DNA of 64,000 nt from Erwinia aphidicola (GTDB lineage Bacteria; Pseudomonadota; Gammaproteobacteria; Enterobacterales; Enterobacteriaceae). The stretch covers positions 3,596,001-3,660,000 of the forward strand of contig NZ_JAMKCQ010000001.1 of the NCBI RefSeq assembly GCF_024169515.1. The letters are read 5' to 3'. The notes beneath the pieces are model-generated. The model worked only from the letters and a program-made list of their open reading frames with translations, made no database searches and was not told the DNA's origin. Below are positions 17,375 to 26,204 of the stretch, one piece after another (position 1 is the first letter of the stretch; each line of letters opens with the position of its first letter). Both the position numbers and the translations under genes were made by a program.

Positions 17375-18013
17375 TTAGCTGGCGGGACGCAGGTAGCGCA
17401 GCGTGGCATCAACCACCAGCTTGCGGTTGCGGGTGAGGCTCTGCTCCTCACTTTCGTTACCGCCGAACAGGGTTTTAAACGTGTAGTGGTTGGCAACGTT
17501 GTGAAAGCTGATGCTGCTAATCAGGCGGTGAACGTCCACCGTGGTGACGTGCGGGTCAAACTCGCCGCTCTGCTTGCCGCGCTGTAGCACGCTGTCCAGT
17601 ACCGCCAGCGCGCTCTGGTTCAGCGTAATGATGGTGGCCGACTGGCTAATATAGCGGCCGCGCATCAGGTTTTCGCTGCAGATTAAGCGCATAAAATCCG
17701 GGTGGCTGATGTGGTAGTCGAAGCTGGCTTCCGCGAGGCGCGCTATCGCCAGCGAGGGCGTCATCTCGGCCAGATTAAGCCCGGTTTCATGCTGGCGAAT
17801 TTCCCGGTAGACATGGTGCAGGACATCAACGTACAGCTGCTCTTTATTGCTGAAGTGATACACCACCATGCGCTTGGTGGTTTGCGCGTTTTCGGCGATC
17901 TGCTCCATACGTGCCCCCTGCAGGCCAAATTCGGCAAAGGTGGCCAGCGCGCTGGCGAGGATACGTTTTTTTAACCCTTCGGGATCGTTCTTGCGTTTGG
18001 CGGGGGCTGGCAT
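17375..18013 (-). CDS. TetR/AcrR-family transcriptional regulator
   Basis: A 212-residue one-component regulator. Residues about 15-60 form the TetR helix-turn-helix (ILASALATFAEFGLQGARMEQIAENAQTTKRMVVYHFSNKEQLY). The C-terminal helical ligand domain resembles the TetR_C group that includes RutR/CecR relatives. It is encoded just upstream of the lactone-oxidase/GT8 pair on the same strand, so it may regulate that pair; this is inferred from position. No clear dyad operator was picked out. The ATG at 18013 gives the usual short basic N terminus (MPAPAKRKNDP). Confidence 0.85.
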   Translation of the reverse strand: MPAPAKRKNDPEGLKKRILASALATFAEFGLQGARMEQIAENAQTTKRMVVYHFSNKEQLYVDVLHHVYREIRQHETGLNLAEMTPSLAIARLAEASFDYHISHPDFMRLICSENLMRGRYISQSATIITLNQSALAVLDSVLQRGKQSGEFDPHVTTVDVHRLISSISFHNVANHYTFKTLFGGNESEEQSLTRNRKLVVDATLRYLRPAS

Positions 18014-18094
18014 AACGGCTAAATATCCATTTAATTTCAGTGGAAACCACCGCCAGATTAACGTCAGCGCGCGCGATTTACAAATCGCGCCGGG

Positions 18095-18859
18095 TTACAT
18101 CGCAGAAAACCACGGGTGGGTGCGCTCAATCACGCTGGTCTGATGCTGCCTGATGCGTTTCGCCAGCTTGGCGCTGTCGGGCAGATCGTGGCCGCGCAGC
18201 ACGGTTTCCGCCGTGGCGCCAAAGGTGATAATGCCGCGGGTGGCAATATCAGCCGCCGCGATATAATCGGTGAGCCGATCCGGATTATCGCGGCTGGCTG
18301 CCGCTTTTTCCCGACAGTTGGCCAGCAGTTCCTGCAGCACGCAGTAAAGTTCATGCGTCTCCCCCAGCAGCGCCACGCGGCCGCTGGATTTCTTCAACAC
18401 CTGCTTCACGCGGGTAAACGCCAGCTGAGTATCCTGGGCGCTGAACAGGGCTTCCAGCGTTTGCTGCCAGCGCTGATAGGTGCGCAGGAACAGGGCGTTT
18501 TTCACCAGCGCCGGGCTGGCGTGCTGCCAGTCAAAGCGCTTACTCAGCTTTGCCACCTTGTGCTGAAGCTTGTCGAACTGGCCTTCATCGATCGGCTTTT
18601 CTGGCATCAGCGGCGTGAGCTGGTCAATGAACGCCTCGATCTCCGCCTGTGCGTCCGGCGACAGCTTGGGTAGCGTTTTGCGCTGCTGCAACAGCTTCAG
18701 CAGGGTGAGATCGTAAAAGGCGGCGCTCACCATTTCACCCGCCAGCAGCGCGCGGTTTACGGCGTGGATCACCTGTTCCGACTGCACGCTGGAGCGCTGT
18801 GCCAGCAGGGAGGCGTGCAGTTGACTATAAGCCGGAGAGGGGCTGAGCACTGTATTCAT
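18095..18859 (-). CDS. Unrecognised 254-residue cytoplasmic protein
   Basis: I do not recognise this protein. I start it at the ATG at 18859, preceded by GAGG, although the frame stays open further upstream. The product is helical-looking, rich in Leu, Gln, Lys and Arg, with no signal peptide, no membrane segment and no Cys cluster. It contains segments such as DKLQHKVAKLSKRFDW and FLRTYQRWQQTLEALF that could form coiled coils. A GCGCGATTT hairpin follows at about 18070-18090. It stands alone between the TetR and AraC genes. Normal codon use suggests a real gene; function is unknown. Confidence 0.6.
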   Translation of the reverse strand: MNTVLSPSPAYSQLHASLLAQRSSVQSEQVIHAVNRALLAGEMVSAAFYDLTLLKLLQQRKTLPKLSPDAQAEIEAFIDQLTPLMPEKPIDEGQFDKLQHKVAKLSKRFDWQHASPALVKNALFLRTYQRWQQTLEALFSAQDTQLAFTRVKQVLKKSSGRVALLGETHELYCVLQELLANCREKAAASRDNPDRLTDYIAAADIATRGIITFGATAETVLRGHDLPDSAKLAKRIRQHQTSVIERTHPWFSAM

Positions 18860-18935
18860 GGTGAGCCTCGCGCTGTCAGGTAGCCCGGCCGATGCCGGAG
18901 AGTGCCACAGAGTATGGCAGATTATCACCCGCAGT

Positions 18936-19763
18936 TCAGTTTGCATGCGCATTGTCGCGGCGCCACTCGGTGGGCGAGCAGTGAAAGTGCTGCTGGAACA
19001 CTTTGGCAAACTGCATCTGGCTGGCATAACCCAATGAATAAGCGATGATTTTAATCGGCAGGCTGCGATCCATCAGCAGCGAGGTTGCCGCATTCATGCG
19101 CAGTAGCAGCAGATACTGTTTCGGACCATAGCCAAACTGTTGCTGAAACAGGCGGCTAAGATAGCTGCGGTCAATATTACAATAATCAGCTACCGCGCCA
19201 ATGGTGAAGTGATGATGGTGGTGGCGCTCAATAAACTGGATGGCATTATCCAGATGACGGTTGCCGCTGCTGACCTCTTCGCTGGCCGTAATACGTGCAT
19301 TGGCGATGAGCGCATCGAGAAACAGGCAGGTCATCCCGGCAATACGCAGCGAGTGTACCGGATCGAGCGCCACCAGCTGCTGCAAATACTGCCCCTCCAC
19401 GCTGGGAAAACGTGCCTCTTTCGGCCGCCAGAGCGGCATGTCCCGCCGTAATCCGCATTTCTCCAGGCTGCGTTGGGCGATCAACCCGTCAAGCTCAATC
19501 CACATATACTCCCACGGCTGCTTTTTGTCGGCGGTGTAGGTAGTGATTTCATGCGGATGAATCAGAAACGCTTCTCCTTTTCCGACCGGCCAGCTCTGTT
19601 CGCCGCTGTACAACGTGCCGCTGCCTGCTATCACATAATGTAAAAGGTAGTGCTGGCGTACCGCCGGGCCATAGCTGTGCTGACGTGCGCAGACTTCGTG
19701 ACCGTACTGATAGATATTCAGGCCGAACTGGGCGATATCATCGGGGTGGATATCTTTTTGCAT
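18936..19763 (-). CDS. AraC-family regulator, divergent from melA
   Basis: The 275-residue product has an N-terminal cupin-like sugar-sensing domain (QHYLLHYVIAGSGTLYSG, GEAFLIHPHEITTY) and a C-terminal double helix-turn-helix (IGAVADYCNIDRSYLSRLFQQQFG and IIAYSLGYASQMQFAKVFQQHF). This matches AraC regulators of sugar genes. It is divergently placed 244 bases from melA, the position melR holds in E. coli, so it probably activates melAB in response to an alpha-galactoside. Its N-terminal half looks more like MsmR/RafR-type regulators than MelR, so I give no symbol. Confidence 0.85.
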   Translation of the reverse strand: MQKDIHPDDIAQFGLNIYQYGHEVCARQHSYGPAVRQHYLLHYVIAGSGTLYSGEQSWPVGKGEAFLIHPHEITTYTADKKQPWEYMWIELDGLIAQRSLEKCGLRRDMPLWRPKEARFPSVEGQYLQQLVALDPVHSLRIAGMTCLFLDALIANARITASEEVSSGNRHLDNAIQFIERHHHHHFTIGAVADYCNIDRSYLSRLFQQQFGYGPKQYLLLLRMNAATSLLMDRSLPIKIIAYSLGYASQMQFAKVFQQHFHCSPTEWRRDNAHAN

Positions 19764-20007
19764 CTTTTTTTCTCATTGAATTTCAGCTGAGTACAGCATG
19801 TTTCCGTTCTCATCGTTTCGCCACGTATCAGTTATTGTGACCACCTGTCTGTTTTACCTGGCCGTATAACGCTAATTAGCGAGCCAGATCACAGTTCAAT
19901 TTCGCGGTCATTTTTCACCATATCAATGTCAAAAAATGACATATCAAGCTTTGCCGTACCTGCCTAAAGTGGGTTCACTTCACCTCACAACTGACAGGAA
20001 TACAGCA

Positions 20008-21312
20008 ATGAAAATTACGTTTCTCGGTGCGGGCAGTACGGTGTTTGCCAAGAATGTGCTTGGCGATATTCTGGCGACCCCGGCGCTACAGCAGGTTGAT
20101 ATTGCGCTGTACGACATTGATGCCGGGCGGCTGGAGGATTCGTGGCAGATGCTGAATAACCTCAACGCCAATCTCTGCCAGGGGAAAGCGCGCATTGAAA
20201 AATTTGTCGGTGCTGAGCAACGGCGCCGGGCGCTGGACGGGGCGCGCTATGTGATCAATGCCATTCAGGTGGGCGGCTACGATCCTTGTACCATCACTGA
20301 TTTTGAAGTAGCGAAGAAATATGGGCTGCGTCAGACCATCGCCGATACGCTGGGCATTGGCGGCATTTTTCGCGCGCTGCGCACCATTCCGGTGATGCTG
20401 GAGTTTGCCCGTGAAATGGAGGAGGTGTGCCCTGACGCCTGGCTGTTCAACTACACCAACCCGATGGCATCGCTGACCGGTGCAATGCTGCAACATACCG
20501 GCATTAAGACCGTCGGGCTGTGCCACAGCGTGCAGGTCTGTGCGGAGACGCTGCTGAAGTCGGTGGATATCAGCACCGAGGGGGTGCAGTGGCAAATTGC
20601 CGGGATCAACCATATGGCCTGGCTGCTGAATATTACCCGCGATGGCGAAGACCTCTACCCGGAAATTAAGCGCCGCGCCGCCGCGCTCACCCACAAGCAC
20701 GACGATATGGTGCGCCATGAAATTATGCGGGTGTTCGGCTATTACGTTACCGAATCCTCCGAGCACAATGCGGAATATATGCCGTACTGGATCAAGCGTC
20801 ATTACCCCGAACTGATCGAACGTTTTAACATTCCTCTCGACGAATACCCGCGCCGCTGCATTGAGCAGATCGACCGCTGGCATCAGCAGCGCGACAGGCT
20901 GACGCAAAATGAAAATCTCAGCCACGCGCGCAGCCATGAATATGCCTCATGGATGATTGAAGCGATGGAAACCAACGCGCCGTATAAAATCGGTGGCAAC
21001 GTGATGAACCACGGGCTAATTACTAACCTGCCGCGTGAAGCCTGCGTGGAGGTGCCTTGCCTGGTGGACGGGCAGGGGATTACTCCGTGCTACATCGGCG
21101 ACCTGCCGCCGCAGCTGGCGGCGCTAAACCGCACCAACATCAACACCCAGCTGTTAACCATTGAAGCGGCGATTAGCGGCAAAAAAGAGCATATCTATCA
21201 CGCCGCGCTGCTTGACCCGCACACCTCTGCCGAGCTGTCGATTGATGACACGGTACGCCTGTGCGACGAGCTGATCGCCGCCCATGGCGCCTGGCTGCCA
21301 GCCTACCGTTAA
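20008..21312 (+). CDS. melA: Alpha-galactosidase, GH4 family
   Basis: MelA hydrolyses melibiose and related alpha-galactosides in the cytoplasm. It uses NAD+, Mn2+ and a redox-assisted mechanism peculiar to glycoside hydrolase family 4. The 434-residue product begins with the Rossmann motif ITFLGAGSTVFAKN, and contains NYTNPMA and the metal-binding Cys-His in VGLCHSVQ, plus GINHMAW. The ATG at 20008 is chosen over an in-frame upstream start because it begins right at the Rossmann fold, with AGGAA 12 bases before. The permease gene melB follows after 62 bases. AGATCACAG at about 19886 in the upstream spacer is a weak CRP-like half-site. Confidence 0.94.
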   Translation: MKITFLGAGSTVFAKNVLGDILATPALQQVDIALYDIDAGRLEDSWQMLNNLNANLCQGKARIEKFVGAEQRRRALDGARYVINAIQVGGYDPCTITDFEVAKKYGLRQTIADTLGIGGIFRALRTIPVMLEFAREMEEVCPDAWLFNYTNPMASLTGAMLQHTGIKTVGLCHSVQVCAETLLKSVDISTEGVQWQIAGINHMAWLLNITRDGEDLYPEIKRRAAALTHKHDDMVRHEIMRVFGYYVTESSEHNAEYMPYWIKRHYPELIERFNIPLDEYPRRCIEQIDRWHQQRDRLTQNENLSHARSHEYASWMIEAMETNAPYKIGGNVMNHGLITNLPREACVEVPCLVDGQGITPCYIGDLPPQLAALNRTNINTQLLTIEAAISGKKEHIYHAALLDPHTSAELSIDDTVRLCDELIAAHGAWLPAYR

Positions 21313-21374
21313 TCGCCGGAGCGGCCCGGTAAGGGGGCTGCTCTTAACTGCACTATTGATACGGGCCGCAAACG

Positions 21375-22826
21375 ATGAGTGTTTCGCTTAAAACCAAAGT
21401 CAGTTACGGACTGGGTGCCTTCGGAAAAGACTTTGCCATCGGCATTATCTATATGTACCTGATGTACTACTACACCGACGTGGTGGGTGTCTCGGTCAGC
21501 ATGGTGGCTTCGCTGTTTCTGGTGGCGCGCATCCTCGATGCTTTTTTTGACCCGGTCATGGGCTGGATTGTCGAGCGCACCCGCACGCGCTGGGGCAAGT
21601 TCAAACCGTGGATTTTGATTGGCACGCTGAGTAACTCGGTGGTGCTGGTATCGGTATTCTGCGCGCACCATTTTGAGGGCGGGGCGCTGATTGCCTGGAT
21701 CTGGGCCACCTATCTGCTGTGGGGCTTCACTTACACCCTGATGGACGTACCGTTCTGGTCGCTGGTGCCCTGCATTACCCTCGACAAGCGCGAGCGCGAG
21801 GCGCTGATCCCGTGGCCGCGCTTCTTTGCCAGCCTCGCCGGGTACACCACCGGGGTGATTGGCCTGCCGCTGGTGAACTATCTGGGGAACGGCAATAAAG
21901 GTGAGGGGTTTATGCTGTTCTCGCTGATCCTCGTGGTGTTCTTTATCCTCTCGGCCATCATTACGCTGCGCAATATCGAAGAGAAATACTCCTCCTCGGC
22001 GCTGCCAAATGCGCCGGAGCAGACCACCATCAAAGCGGTGCTTGGCATGATTTTCCGCAACCGCCCGCTGTTTGCCCTGCTGCTGATGGCGCTGGCGTGG
22101 AATCTCGCGCACAACATCATCACCGCGTTTGCCATCTATTACTTTACCTATGTGGTGGGCAAGGCCGAGCTGTTCCCGTGGTACATGATGTACGCCGGGA
22201 TAGCTAGCCTGATCACCATTCTCTGCTTCCCGAAGCTGGTGGCACGCTTCTCACGGCGGGCTATCTGGATCAGCGCATCAGTGCTGCCGGTGCTCAGCTG
22301 CGTGCTGCTGCTGTTTGTCGGGCTGTATGCGCCGCAGAGCGCCACGCTGATCTCGCTATCGGGGATCCTGGTGAATATTGGCAGTGGCTTCTTCTGGGTG
22401 ATGCTGGTGATCATGGTGGCGGACACCGTGGATTATGGCGATTACGCGCTCGGCGTGCGCATTGAGAGTATCGCCTTCTCGGTGCAGACCATGGTGGTGA
22501 AAGCCGGGGCGGCCTTTGCCGGGCTGCTGATTGGCGTGATGCTGGGCCTGGTGGGCTATGTGCCCGGCGTGCAGCAGTCCGCCAGCACCATTATGGGCAT
22601 GCAGGGCATTATGGTTGGCCTGCCGCTGCTGTTCTTCGTTCTCACCCTGTGGATCTACCTGCGTCACTACAAGCTGGACGGTGAGATCCTTCATCAGATG
22701 CAGCGCGCGCTGCAGCTGAAATATCATCCTCAAGCGGGGGAGAGGAGCAAGGTCGCGCCGATGCCGCTGCCGGAAAGCGAACCGCAGTTCAGCGTACGTC
22801 AGGCCGCCGACCCGCGCGGCTCCTGA
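21375..22826 (+). CDS. melB: Melibiose:cation symporter
   Basis: MelB imports melibiose with Na+, H+ or Li+ and belongs to the GPH family of 12-helix carriers. The 483-residue product shows the typical N terminus ([35 protein letters not shown]) with the cation-site Asp in helix II ([12 protein letters not shown]) and the helix IV Asp region ([13 protein letters not shown]). An ATG at 21375 follows melA by 62 bases in the same direction. The C-terminal tail of about 35 residues is hydrophilic, as usual. It completes an alpha-galactoside uptake and cleavage unit. Confidence 0.93.
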   Translation: MSVSLKTKVSYGLGAFGKDFAIGIIYMYLMYYYTDVVGVSVSMVASLFLVARILDAFFDPVMGWIVERTRTRWGKFKPWILIGTLSNSVVLVSVFCAHHFEGGALIAWIWATYLLWGFTYTLMDVPFWSLVPCITLDKREREALIPWPRFFASLAGYTTGVIGLPLVNYLGNGNKGEGFMLFSLILVVFFILSAIITLRNIEEKYSSSALPNAPEQTTIKAVLGMIFRNRPLFALLLMALAWNLAHNIITAFAIYYFTYVVGKAELFPWYMMYAGIASLITILCFPKLVARFSRRAIWISASVLPVLSCVLLLFVGLYAPQSATLISLSGILVNIGSGFFWVMLVIMVADTVDYGDYALGVRIESIAFSVQTMVVKAGAAFAGLLIGVMLGLVGYVPGVQQSASTIMGMQGIMVGLPLLFFVLTLWIYLRHYKLDGEILHQMQRALQLKYHPQAGERSKVAPMPLPESEPQFSVRQAADPRGS

Positions 22827-22876
22827 AGCGGTATCCGCATTAAATAAGCGGAAATGTAAGCGCTGATTGCTAATTG

Positions 22877-22899
22877 TAATGTTATAAAGTAACAGTTAT
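22877..22899 (+). promoter_or_regulatory. Zur-like operator upstream of family-5 ABC importer
   Basis: TGTTA (22880-22884) and TAACA (22890-22894) form a dyad within GTAATGTTATAAAGTAACAG, which resembles the enterobacterial Zur box (AATGTTATA-N-TATAACATT); the left half matches almost fully, the right half less so. It lies about 65-85 bases before the binding-protein gene. If real, the importer is derepressed by zinc shortage. Confidence 0.55.
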
Positions 22900-22960
22900 C
22901 ATCCGCAGCGCGGGCGTAAGCCTGCGCTGTTCCATTTTCTGGATAAAGGACTGATACCTG

Positions 22961-24475
22961 ATGCGCATTTCTGTTTTCTCCCCGCTGCTGGCGCTAATGC
23001 TGAGTGCCGCCGCCATCGCCGCACCTGAGCGCGTGGCCTCGCTGGTCGCACCGTTCGAAATCAAAGGCACTGACCCGACGCTCTCCGGCGATATCTTCTT
23101 AAAAATGTCGATTGTTGAAACCCTGGTCAATGCTGACTCTGCCGGGCAGCCACTGCCCGGCCTGGCAACCCGCTGGACGGTTGCCGACGATGGCCTGCTG
23201 TGGCGCTTTACCCTACGGCCGGGGGTGAAGTTTCACGACGGCAGCCCGCTGACCGCCGCCAGCGTGGTGAATGCGCTGGAGGTGGCGCGCAGCAAGCCGG
23301 GCCTGCTGGATAAAGCGCCGATTACGGCGATCCGCGCCGAGGGCGAGCAGGTCGTGATTGCCCTGAGCCAGCCATTTACCCCGCTGCTGAGCATGCTGGC
23401 GGAAAACCGCGCGCAGATCCTCGCGCCGGCTTCCTATGATGCACAGCACAAAGTTGTGCAGGTAATCGGCAGCGGGCCGTACCGCCTGACCTCTCTGCAG
23501 GCGCCGCAGAAACTCAGCGTGGCGCGCTTTAGCGGCTACTGGGGGGCGCAGCCTGCCATTGCTGAAGCCAGCTATATGGCGGTGGGGCGGGCAGAAACGC
23601 GCGCGCTGCTGGCGGAGAGCGGCAGTGCCGATATGGTGCTGAATCTCGATCCGGCCAGCCGCAGCCGCCTGAAAAACAGTGCCAAAATTCAGCTGCTGGC
23701 GGTGTCGATCCCCCGCAGCGTGCTGCTGAAGGTGAATGCCGGCAACCCGCTGCTGAGCGAGGTGCGCGTGCGGCAGGCGCTGAGCCTCGCCATTGACCGT
23801 GCCGCGATTGCCCGTGCCATCCTGCGCTACCCGGCCGCCGCCGGGCAGCTGTTCCCGCCGTCTGTCACGCAGTGGCACAACGCCAGCCTGATGCCGCTGG
23901 CGTGCGATCCCGCGCGGGCCCAGGCGCTGTTAAGCCAGCTGGGCTGGCAGCCGGGAGCCGATGGCGTGCTGCAGCGCGACGGCAAACCGTTCACGCTGAC
24001 GCTCACGACCTATCCCGACCGCCCGGAGCTGCCGCTGATCGCCGCCGCGATTCAGCAGCAGCTGCGAGAAATCGGTCTACAGGTGGCGATCAACGCCACC
24101 AACTCCGGGGAGATCGCGGCGAAGCACCATGACGGCTCGCTGGAACTGGCGCTGGTGGCGCGCAACTTTGCGCTGACCCCCGATCCGCTCGGCACGCTGC
24201 TGCAGGACTACCCGCCGCAGGGCGGCGACTGGGGCGCGATGAACTGGAGCAACGCCACCTTTAATCAGACGCTGGCCGATCTGGTACAGGGGCGTGACCC
24301 GGCACGGGCAGCGGCCGAACGCCAGCAGCTGACGCGCATTCTGCACAGCGAGCTGCCGACCATTCCGGTGGCGTGGTATCAGCAGACCGCCGCGGTCTCC
24401 ACCCGCCTGAGCGGCGCGGCGCTGGATCCGTTCGAGCGCAGCTTCGGGCTGGAGAAAATGAGGTGGGCTGAATGA
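22961..24475 (+). CDS. Periplasmic binding protein, ABC family 5 (dipeptide/nickel type)
   Basis: The 504-residue product has a signal peptide (MRISVFSPLLALMLSAAAIA) and the SBP family 5 fold, shown by TLVNADSAGQPLPGLATRW, LRPGVKFHDGSPLTAASVV and VRQALSLAIDRAAIARAI. Members bind peptides, nickel complexes, glutathione or metallophores. It heads a four-gene operon with two permeases and a double ATPase, all overlapping by 4 bases. A Zur-like palindrome upstream suggests it may take up a zinc-chelate such as an opine-type metallophore complex, but no metallophore synthase is seen nearby, so peptide uptake remains possible. Confidence 0.85.
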   Translation: MRISVFSPLLALMLSAAAIAAPERVASLVAPFEIKGTDPTLSGDIFLKMSIVETLVNADSAGQPLPGLATRWTVADDGLLWRFTLRPGVKFHDGSPLTAASVVNALEVARSKPGLLDKAPITAIRAEGEQVVIALSQPFTPLLSMLAENRAQILAPASYDAQHKVVQVIGSGPYRLTSLQAPQKLSVARFSGYWGAQPAIAEASYMAVGRAETRALLAESGSADMVLNLDPASRSRLKNSAKIQLLAVSIPRSVLLKVNAGNPLLSEVRVRQALSLAIDRAAIARAILRYPAAAGQLFPPSVTQWHNASLMPLACDPARAQALLSQLGWQPGADGVLQRDGKPFTLTLTTYPDRPELPLIAAAIQQQLREIGLQVAINATNSGEIAAKHHDGSLELALVARNFALTPDPLGTLLQDYPPQGGDWGAMNWSNATFNQTLADLVQGRDPARAAAERQQLTRILHSELPTIPVAWYQQTAAVSTRLSGAALDPFERSFGLEKMRWAE

Positions 24476-25407
24476 TGCGTATGCTGGGCTATCGCCTGTT
24501 ACAGGCCGGCTTTGTTGCCCTGCTGGTGGGCGGCCTGACGTTTGTGCTGATGCGCTCGCTGCCGGGTGATATGGCTTACCGCATCGCCGCCGGGCGCTAC
24601 GGCTACGACCGCGTTGATGCCGCCGCTGCCCGCGCGGTGCAGCAGGAGCTGGGGCTGGATCGCCCTGCCTGGCAGGCACTGGTCGACTGGTTTATCCAGC
24701 TGCTGCATTTTAATCCCGGCAATTCGCTGGTCTCCGGCGAGCCGGTGATGGCCGAGATTGGTCATCAGCTGGGGCAGACCCTGCTGCTGGCGGCCGTGGC
24801 GCTGGTGATGTCGCTGCTGCTCGGGCCGCCGCTTGGTATCTTTGCCGCACTCAATCCGGGGGGCAGGCTGGATCGTCTGCTGCTGGCGCTCTCCACCATC
24901 CTGCGCGCGCTGCCGCACTTCGTGCTGGGGCTGATTCTGGTGCTGATTTTTGCCCTGACGCTCGGGCTGCTGCCCGCTGCCGGATACGGTGACGTGCAGC
25001 ATGTGCTGCTGCCCGCTTTAACGCTGGCGCTTGGGCTGGCGGCGGTGTCGAGCCGCGTGGCGCGCAACGCCATGCGTCAGGTCGCTGGCTCGGCCTGGTA
25101 CAGCTTTGGCCGCACCAAAGGGCTGAAGGAGGGCATGCTGTTCTGGCGTCACGGCCTGCGCAACGTCAGCGTGCCGCTGGTGACTTATCTCAGCGTGCAG
25201 TTTATCTATCTGATTGAGGGCGTGATTGTGGTGGAAACCCTGTTTGCCTGGCCGGGGATTGGTCATGCACTGGTGCATGCCATTTTTGCCCGCGATGTGC
25301 CAATGATCCAGGGCAGCGCGCTGGTGATGGGGCTGCTGTTTGTCCTGCTTAACGCGGCCAGCGACGCGCTGTGCTGGTGGCTCGACCCACGGAGGAAAAC
25401 CGCATGA
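24472..25407 (+). CDS. ABC permease, DppB/OppB/NikB type
   Basis: This 311-residue inner-membrane permease has the N-terminal segment YRLLQAGFVALLVGGLTFVLMRSLPGD typical of DppB/NikB, and the EAA loop RTKGLKEGMLFWRHGLRNVSVPLVT. About six membrane helices are apparent. Its start overlaps the binding-protein gene by 4 bases and its stop overlaps the second permease. It forms half of the transmembrane channel of this importer. Substrate follows the binding protein and is undetermined. Confidence 0.9.
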   Translation: MMRMLGYRLLQAGFVALLVGGLTFVLMRSLPGDMAYRIAAGRYGYDRVDAAAARAVQQELGLDRPAWQALVDWFIQLLHFNPGNSLVSGEPVMAEIGHQLGQTLLLAAVALVMSLLLGPPLGIFAALNPGGRLDRLLLALSTILRALPHFVLGLILVLIFALTLGLLPAAGYGDVQHVLLPALTLALGLAAVSSRVARNAMRQVAGSAWYSFGRTKGLKEGMLFWRHGLRNVSVPLVTYLSVQFIYLIEGVIVVETLFAWPGIGHALVHAIFARDVPMIQGSALVMGLLFVLLNAASDALCWWLDPRRKTA

Positions 25408-26204
25408 TGAAGCTGTTACGCCGCACTTCGGGCGCACAGCGCACCGGGGCCGGACTGCTGGCACTGCTGCTTATTTTCGCCTTTGTACTGCCGCTGCTCT
25501 GGCCGCAGGACCCGCTACGCCAGAAGCTGACGCTGGCCCTGCAGTGGCCGACTTTTGACGCACCGCTCGGATATGACCATCTGGGCCGTTCGCTGTTTGC
25601 CCGCCTGACGGCGGCGATCCGCCTGTCGCTCGGGCTGGCGCTGGTGAGCGTGCTGAGTGCGATGCTCCCCGGCGTGCTGCTGGGGGTGCTGGCCGCCTGG
25701 CGCGGCGGCATCGTCGAGCGCAGCGTGTCGCTGCTGGCCGATGCCTTTCTGGCGCTGCCGGGGCTGCTGCTGGTGCTGCTGCTGACGGCCGTGGTGCCGG
25801 ACTCCGCGGTGATGCTGTACGTCGGCATTTCGCTGCTGCTGTGGGTGGAGTATTTCCGCATCAGCCGCGCCATTGCCCGCCCGCTGTTGAGCTCTCCGGC
25901 GGTACAGGCCTCCCGCCTGCTGGGTTTTGGTCCCTGGCTGATTTTCCGTCGTCACCTGTGGCCGGAGATGGCCCCGGTGGTGCTGACCGTCGCCGCTTTT
26001 GGCGCGGCCAGCGCGGTGATGGCTATTGCCGCGCTGGGTTTTGTCAGCGTCGGCGTGCGTCCTCCCACGCCTGAACTCGGGCTGATGATGACCGAACTGT
26101 TGCCATATTACCAGGAAGCCCCCTATGCGCTGCTGCAGCCGGTAATGGTGGTGTTCCTGCTGGTGTTAAGCCTGCTGCTGCTGGCAGGGAAGGAGAAAGC
26201 ATGA
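25404..26204 (+). CDS. ABC permease, DppC/OppC/NikC type
   Basis: A 266-residue partner permease. I start it at the ATG at 25404, overlapping the preceding stop, rather than at a further in-frame upstream start that would read inside that gene. It shows PLGYDHLGRSLFARLTAAIRLSLGLALVS, the DppC/NikC hallmark, and an EAA loop around QASRLLGFGPWLIFRRHLWPEM. It begins with a short hydrophilic stretch and one helix, then the five-helix core. It overlaps the ATPase gene by 4 bases. Confidence 0.9.
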   Translation: MMKLLRRTSGAQRTGAGLLALLLIFAFVLPLLWPQDPLRQKLTLALQWPTFDAPLGYDHLGRSLFARLTAAIRLSLGLALVSVLSAMLPGVLLGVLAAWRGGIVERSVSLLADAFLALPGLLLVLLLTAVVPDSAVMLYVGISLLLWVEYFRISRAIARPLLSSPAVQASRLLGFGPWLIFRRHLWPEMAPVVLTVAAFGAASAVMAIAALGFVSVGVRPPTPELGLMMTELLPYYQEAPYALLQPVMVVFLLVLSLLLLAGKEKA

